Source: an uncultured beta proteobacterium (GTDB taxonomy: Bacteria > Pseudomonadota > Gammaproteobacteria > Burkholderiales > Burkholderiaceae). Taken from it: a DNA stretch of 8,968 bases. Where the stretch lies: positions 1 through 8,968 of the forward strand of contig CAIMPQ010000162.1 in NCBI GenBank assembly GCA_903843315.1, given 5' to 3'. The notes below the pieces were generated by a model. The model saw only the letters and a list, made by a program, of their open reading frames with translations, had not been told where the DNA came from and did not search any database. Numbering within the stretch: position 1 is the first letter of the stretch; the number at the start of each line of letters is the position of its first letter. The translations under genes were made by a program, and so were the position numbers. Positions 6,677 through 8,968 of this stretch are shown here, piece after piece.

Positions 6677-6753
6677 GCGGCTGTAGCTCAGTTGGATAGA
6701 GTACTTGGCTACGAACCAAGGGGTCGTGGGTTCAATTCCTGCCAGCCGCACCA
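6677..6753 (+). tRNA. tRNA-Arg (anticodon ACG)
   Basis: 77 bases with an encoded CCA end. The acceptor stem is GCGGCTG/CAGCCGC (7 bp) with discriminator A. The D stem GCTC/GAGT has a terminal G-U. The anticodon stem CTTGG/CCAAG holds loop CTACGAA, so the anticodon is ACG at 6711-6713. The variable loop is GGGTC, and the T stem GTGGG/CCTGC has two G-U pairs around loop TTCAATT. In bacteria A34 is deaminated to inosine by TadA, so this tRNA reads CGU, CGC and CGA. It is divergent from greB and followed 8 bases later by a strong hairpin terminator, so it is probably a single-gene transcript. Confidence 0.97.
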
Positions 6754-6761
6754 TCCCATAC

Positions 6762-6790
6762 AGGGCCTAGTTGAGAAACTGGGCCCTTTT
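6762..6790 (+). terminator. Rho-independent terminator after tRNA-Arg
   Basis: An 11-bp stem pairs AGGGCCTAGTT (6762-6772) with AACTGGGCCCT (6777-6787), including one G-U pair, around the tetraloop GAGA (GNRA type). The T run TTTT at 6787-6790 follows, then CACTTT. Position and structure fit termination of the tRNA transcript before the transporter operon, which then needs its own promoter in 6791-6832. Confidence 0.85.
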
Positions 6791-6820
6791 CACTTTCTCG
6801 AGCCTTTCATCAAGATCCCT

Positions 6821-6833
6821 TATAGTTGGGTTA
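6821..6833 (+). promoter_or_regulatory. -10-like TATAGT six bases before the permease ATG (possible leaderless start)
   Basis: TATAGT at 6821-6826 is followed by TGGGTT and the ATG at 6833, again exactly six bases. The preceding tRNA terminator isolates this operon, so a promoter is expected here, and this is the only good -10 in the 42-base gap. No convincing -35 is seen. The GGG at 6828-6830 is too short and too close to the ATG for a normal ribosome site. Confidence 0.45.
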
Positions 6834-8008
6834 TGAGCGTTTCAGACCCTATTTCATCTAATTCTGTTGAATCCAAGCCCCCAGTGGTGGTTTGGACACA
6901 GATTGATCCATCCAATGCAAAAGTAGCCCTGAATGGCGTGGTGAACGTATATTCCTTGGGTGGTATTTGGACTCAAATTCAAGCGTCTCAAAATGCATGG
7001 CTTCAACAAAATACCAATCAGACGCTGACATTCGATGCATCTCGAGTGTCATTTTTTGATGGAGCGGGCGTAGCTTTTTTGATTGCCATCGAAGAGGCTC
7101 AACAAAAAGCCGGTGGTAAGTTTGAGTTGGTAGGTTTGGATCCACGCTATCAACCGCTACTCAAGGAATTTGATCCAATCAATAATCTTTTTCCAGTTCC
7201 AGCCGTAAAACCAAAACGCAGTTTTGTCGTGAGCACCGGAATGGCCGCACAAAACTTAATTAATGATACGAAGGGACTGGTTTCATTTACTGGGCAGTTG
7301 TCTGCAGACTTATATTGGTCTTTACGTAATCCAGGTCAAGTACGGTGGGGCGATTTTGTAAATACAGCAGTAGAGGCAGGTATTGCCGCATTGCCTATCG
7401 TGGGTTTGGTGTCCTTCTTGATTGGCGTAATTTTGTCTTTTCAGGCTGCAATTGGTATGGCGCAGTTTGGCGCCGTCTCCTTTGTGGGGCCATTGGCAGC
7501 GCTTGGGATTGTCCGCGAAATGGGTCCGCTCATTACTGCTATCTTGCTGGCGGGTAGGTCATCAGCAGCTTTTGCTGCTGAAATTGGCACGATGACAGTC
7601 AATAGCGAGGTAGATGCATTAGTCTCTGGCGGCTTAAGTCCGATGAGATTCTTGGTCGTACCTAGGGTGCTAGCTGGGATTTTAGTGGCACCTATTTTGA
7701 CTCTATTCGCAGATATTGTGAGCGTGGTTGCTTCAATGTTGACGATGCTGATTTATGGCATTCCATTTATCAATTTTTACAATGGCATGTTAGCAGCCGT
7801 TGATGTGGAAGATATTCTCTCAGGCTTAATTAAAGCCACTTTATTTGGGGTTGTTGTTTCAGCTATGGGATGCCTGCGTGGCATGCAAACTGGTACAGGT
7901 GCAGCAGCAGTAGGTATCTCTGCGACCCGGGCTGTAGTCAGCAGCATTGTGATGATTGTGGTGGTTGACGGTATTTTTGCGTTTATCTCCTATAAGACTG
8001 GCTTCTAA
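6833..8008 (+). CDS. STAS-MlaE fusion: lipid ABC transporter permease with N-terminal MlaB-like domain
   Basis: 391 residues from the ATG at 6833; upstream codons in this frame are only tRNA and terminator sequence. Residues about 20-120 form a STAS domain (VALNGVVNVYSLGGIW, LTFDASRVSFFDGAGVAFLIAI). Residues about 150-391 form an MlaE permease with hydrophobic segments near 185-204, 217-241, 273-309, 329-350 and 364-387, and the family motif IVREMGPLITAILLAGRSS at 226-244. In E. coli the STAS protein MlaB is a separate subunit binding the ATPase; here it is fused to the permease. The MlaB threonine in its D-T-G-G turn corresponds here to glycine (D76-G77-A78-G79), by my alignment. Its stop overlaps the ATPase start (TAATG), so the two are coupled. 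The family moves phospholipids or other lipids between membranes; the substrate and direction cannot be read from the sequence. Confidence 0.92.
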   Translation: MSVSDPISSNSVESKPPVVVWTQIDPSNAKVALNGVVNVYSLGGIWTQIQASQNAWLQQNTNQTLTFDASRVSFFDGAGVAFLIAIEEAQQKAGGKFELVGLDPRYQPLLKEFDPINNLFPVPAVKPKRSFVVSTGMAAQNLINDTKGLVSFTGQLSADLYWSLRNPGQVRWGDFVNTAVEAGIAALPIVGLVSFLIGVILSFQAAIGMAQFGAVSFVGPLAALGIVREMGPLITAILLAGRSSAAFAAEIGTMTVNSEVDALVSGGLSPMRFLVVPRVLAGILVAPILTLFADIVSVVASMLTMLIYGIPFINFYNGMLAAVDVEDILSGLIKATLFGVVVSAMGCLRGMQTGTGAAAVGISATRAVVSSIVMIVVVDGIFAFISYKTGF

Positions 8009-8784
8009 TGACCGACCTTACTAACTCTACGTATGCAGTTGATGTCCAAAACCTCACGGTAGGTTATGGCTCTAACGTATTGATGCAAAATCTCAATTTC
8101 ACTGTGAATAATGGCGAGATCTTTGTCATCTTGGGTGGGTCAGGATGTGGGAAGTCAAGCCTTCTTAAGAATCTGTTTGGTCTTTATCAGCCCTTAGGTG
8201 GCGACGTACTCATTGAGGGGCAAAATATCACTACCGCTCTAGGAGCCGATCGTCAAAAAATTATGACTAGTTTTGGGGTGATGTATCAGCAAGGTGCATT
8301 GTTTGGTTCCATGAACTTGCTTGATAACGTAACCCTATTTATGGAAGAGTACACAGAGTTGTCTCAAGCCCAAATGGATCTCTTAGCCCGTTGCAAATTA
8401 GATTTAGTTGGTTTATTGCCCTATGAGTCATATATGCCAAGTGAGATTAGCGGAGGCATGCAAAAGCGGGCTGCAATAGCACGTGCAATGGCACTAGATC
8501 CCAAGATTTTGTTTCTCGATGAGCCTTCAGCAGGCCTTGATCCAATCACTTCCGCTGATCTTGACAGCACGATTTTAGATTTGTCTAAAAATTTAGGCAT
8601 TACCTTTGTGATCGTTTCACATGAATTGGCAAGTATCTACGCGATTGCTGACAAGGTCATTATGTTGGATAAGGGCGCCAAAGGGATCATTGCAGAGGGT
8701 GACCCTAAAGTTTTAAGAGATACCAGTAAAGATCCTAGAGTGCATCAATTCTTTAATCGCATTATGAGTAAGGACGCAGCATGA
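8008..8784 (+). CDS. MlaF-like ABC transporter ATP-binding protein
   Basis: 258 residues, normal for an MlaF-type ATPase. All nucleotide-binding motifs look intact: Walker A GGSGCGKSS at 43-51, Q-loop at Q94/Q95 in VMYQQGALFGSMN, signature SGGMQKRAAIARA at 148-160 (the SGGM-KR form typical of the Mla group), Walker B ILFLDEP at 167-173, D-loop SAGLD and switch histidine H205. It would energise the upstream STAS-MlaE permease at the cytoplasmic face of the inner membrane. It starts on the last base of the permease stop codon and its own stop overlaps the next ATG (ATGA), so all three genes are tightly coupled. Confidence 0.94.
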   Translation: MTDLTNSTYAVDVQNLTVGYGSNVLMQNLNFTVNNGEIFVILGGSGCGKSSLLKNLFGLYQPLGGDVLIEGQNITTALGADRQKIMTSFGVMYQQGALFGSMNLLDNVTLFMEEYTELSQAQMDLLARCKLDLVGLLPYESYMPSEISGGMQKRAAIARAMALDPKILFLDEPSAGLDPITSADLDSTILDLSKNLGITFVIVSHELASIYAIADKVIMLDKGAKGIIAEGDPKVLRDTSKDPRVHQFFNRIMSKDAA

Positions 8785-8968
8785 GCAATAACTCAAATCC
8801 CAACTACTTCCGTTTAGGTGTTTTTGTGCTTGCCGCAATCGGCGTGCTCATAGCCTTGATACTCATCTTTGGATCAGGACAGTTTTTCAAAAGATCATTC
8901 ATGGTGGAGACCTATATTAAGCAGTCAGTTACAGGTCTGGATACGGGCGCCGATGTTCGCTTTCGAGG
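8781..8968 (+). CDS. MCE-domain (MlaD/PqiB-like) protein, N-terminal part
   Basis: Only 62 complete codons are present before the window ends. A short polar N-terminus (MSNNSNPNYF) is followed by one membrane segment at about residues 12-31 and then the start of an MCE domain, VETYIKQSVTGLDTGADVRFRG. The S-V-x-GL-x-x-G-x-x-V-x-FRG pattern resembles proteobacterial MCE proteins of the PqiB/YebT type more than E. coli MlaD. Such proteins are anchored in the inner membrane with the MCE ring in the periplasm as a lipid conduit. The ATGA overlap with the ATPase makes it the third gene of the operon. Full length and any further domains cannot be seen. Confidence 0.88.
   Translation, partial: MSNNSNPNYFRLGVFVLAAIGVLIALILIFGSGQFFKRSFMVETYIKQSVTGLDTGADVRFR

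Noticed and set aside
1..8968. Mobile elements, CRISPR arrays, phage genes or a defence or biosynthetic island
   Set aside because: No transposase, integrase, direct-repeat array or long terminal inverted repeat was seen, and nearly all bases are taken by conserved genes; the longest gap, 6754-6832, is under 80 bases.

Overview
The window looks like a stretch of chromosomal core genome from a betaproteobacterium, most likely order Burkholderiales. The evidence is the 67-residue form of the omega subunit, the gene run yicC-gmk-rpoZ-spoT-greB, and the protein sequences themselves. By eye the base composition is close to or a little under 50% GC, well below typical Burkholderia, which fits a low-GC freshwater lineage such as Polynucleobacter. 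The genus is inference. I see no mobile element, CRISPR array, prophage or cargo island.

Layout. (1) Positions 1-1844, minus strand: a tightly packed unit rph (RNase PH), rdgB (inosine/xanthosine triphosphate pyrophosphatase) and hemW (radical-SAM heme chaperone, cut off by the window edge). (2) Positions 1901-6140, plus strand, divergent from rph: yicC (endoribonuclease family), gmk (guanylate kinase), rpoZ (RNA polymerase omega) and spoT (bifunctional ppGpp synthetase/hydrolase). (3) Positions 6158-6658, minus strand, convergent with spoT: greB (transcript cleavage factor). (4) Positions 6677-6753, plus strand: tRNA-Arg(ACG) followed by a strong hairpin terminator. (5) Positions 6833-8968, plus strand: an Mla-like lipid ABC transporter operon, consisting of a STAS-MlaE fusion permease, its ATPase, and an MCE-domain protein that runs off the window.

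How the genes fit together. gmk, rpoZ, spoT and greB all touch guanine nucleotide supply and the ppGpp/RNA polymerase control circuit. rph and yicC form a divergent pair of RNA-processing enzymes, also seen next to each other in E. coli. The MCE operon is a separate envelope lipid trafficking module.

Most interesting signal. Four genes that begin likely transcription units (yicC, gmk, greB and the permease) have no Shine-Dalgarno sequence. Each instead has a -10-like hexamer ending exactly six bases before its ATG. That places the predicted transcription start on the start codon, so these mRNAs may be leaderless. No wholly unknown system is evident; the gene content is conserved housekeeping.
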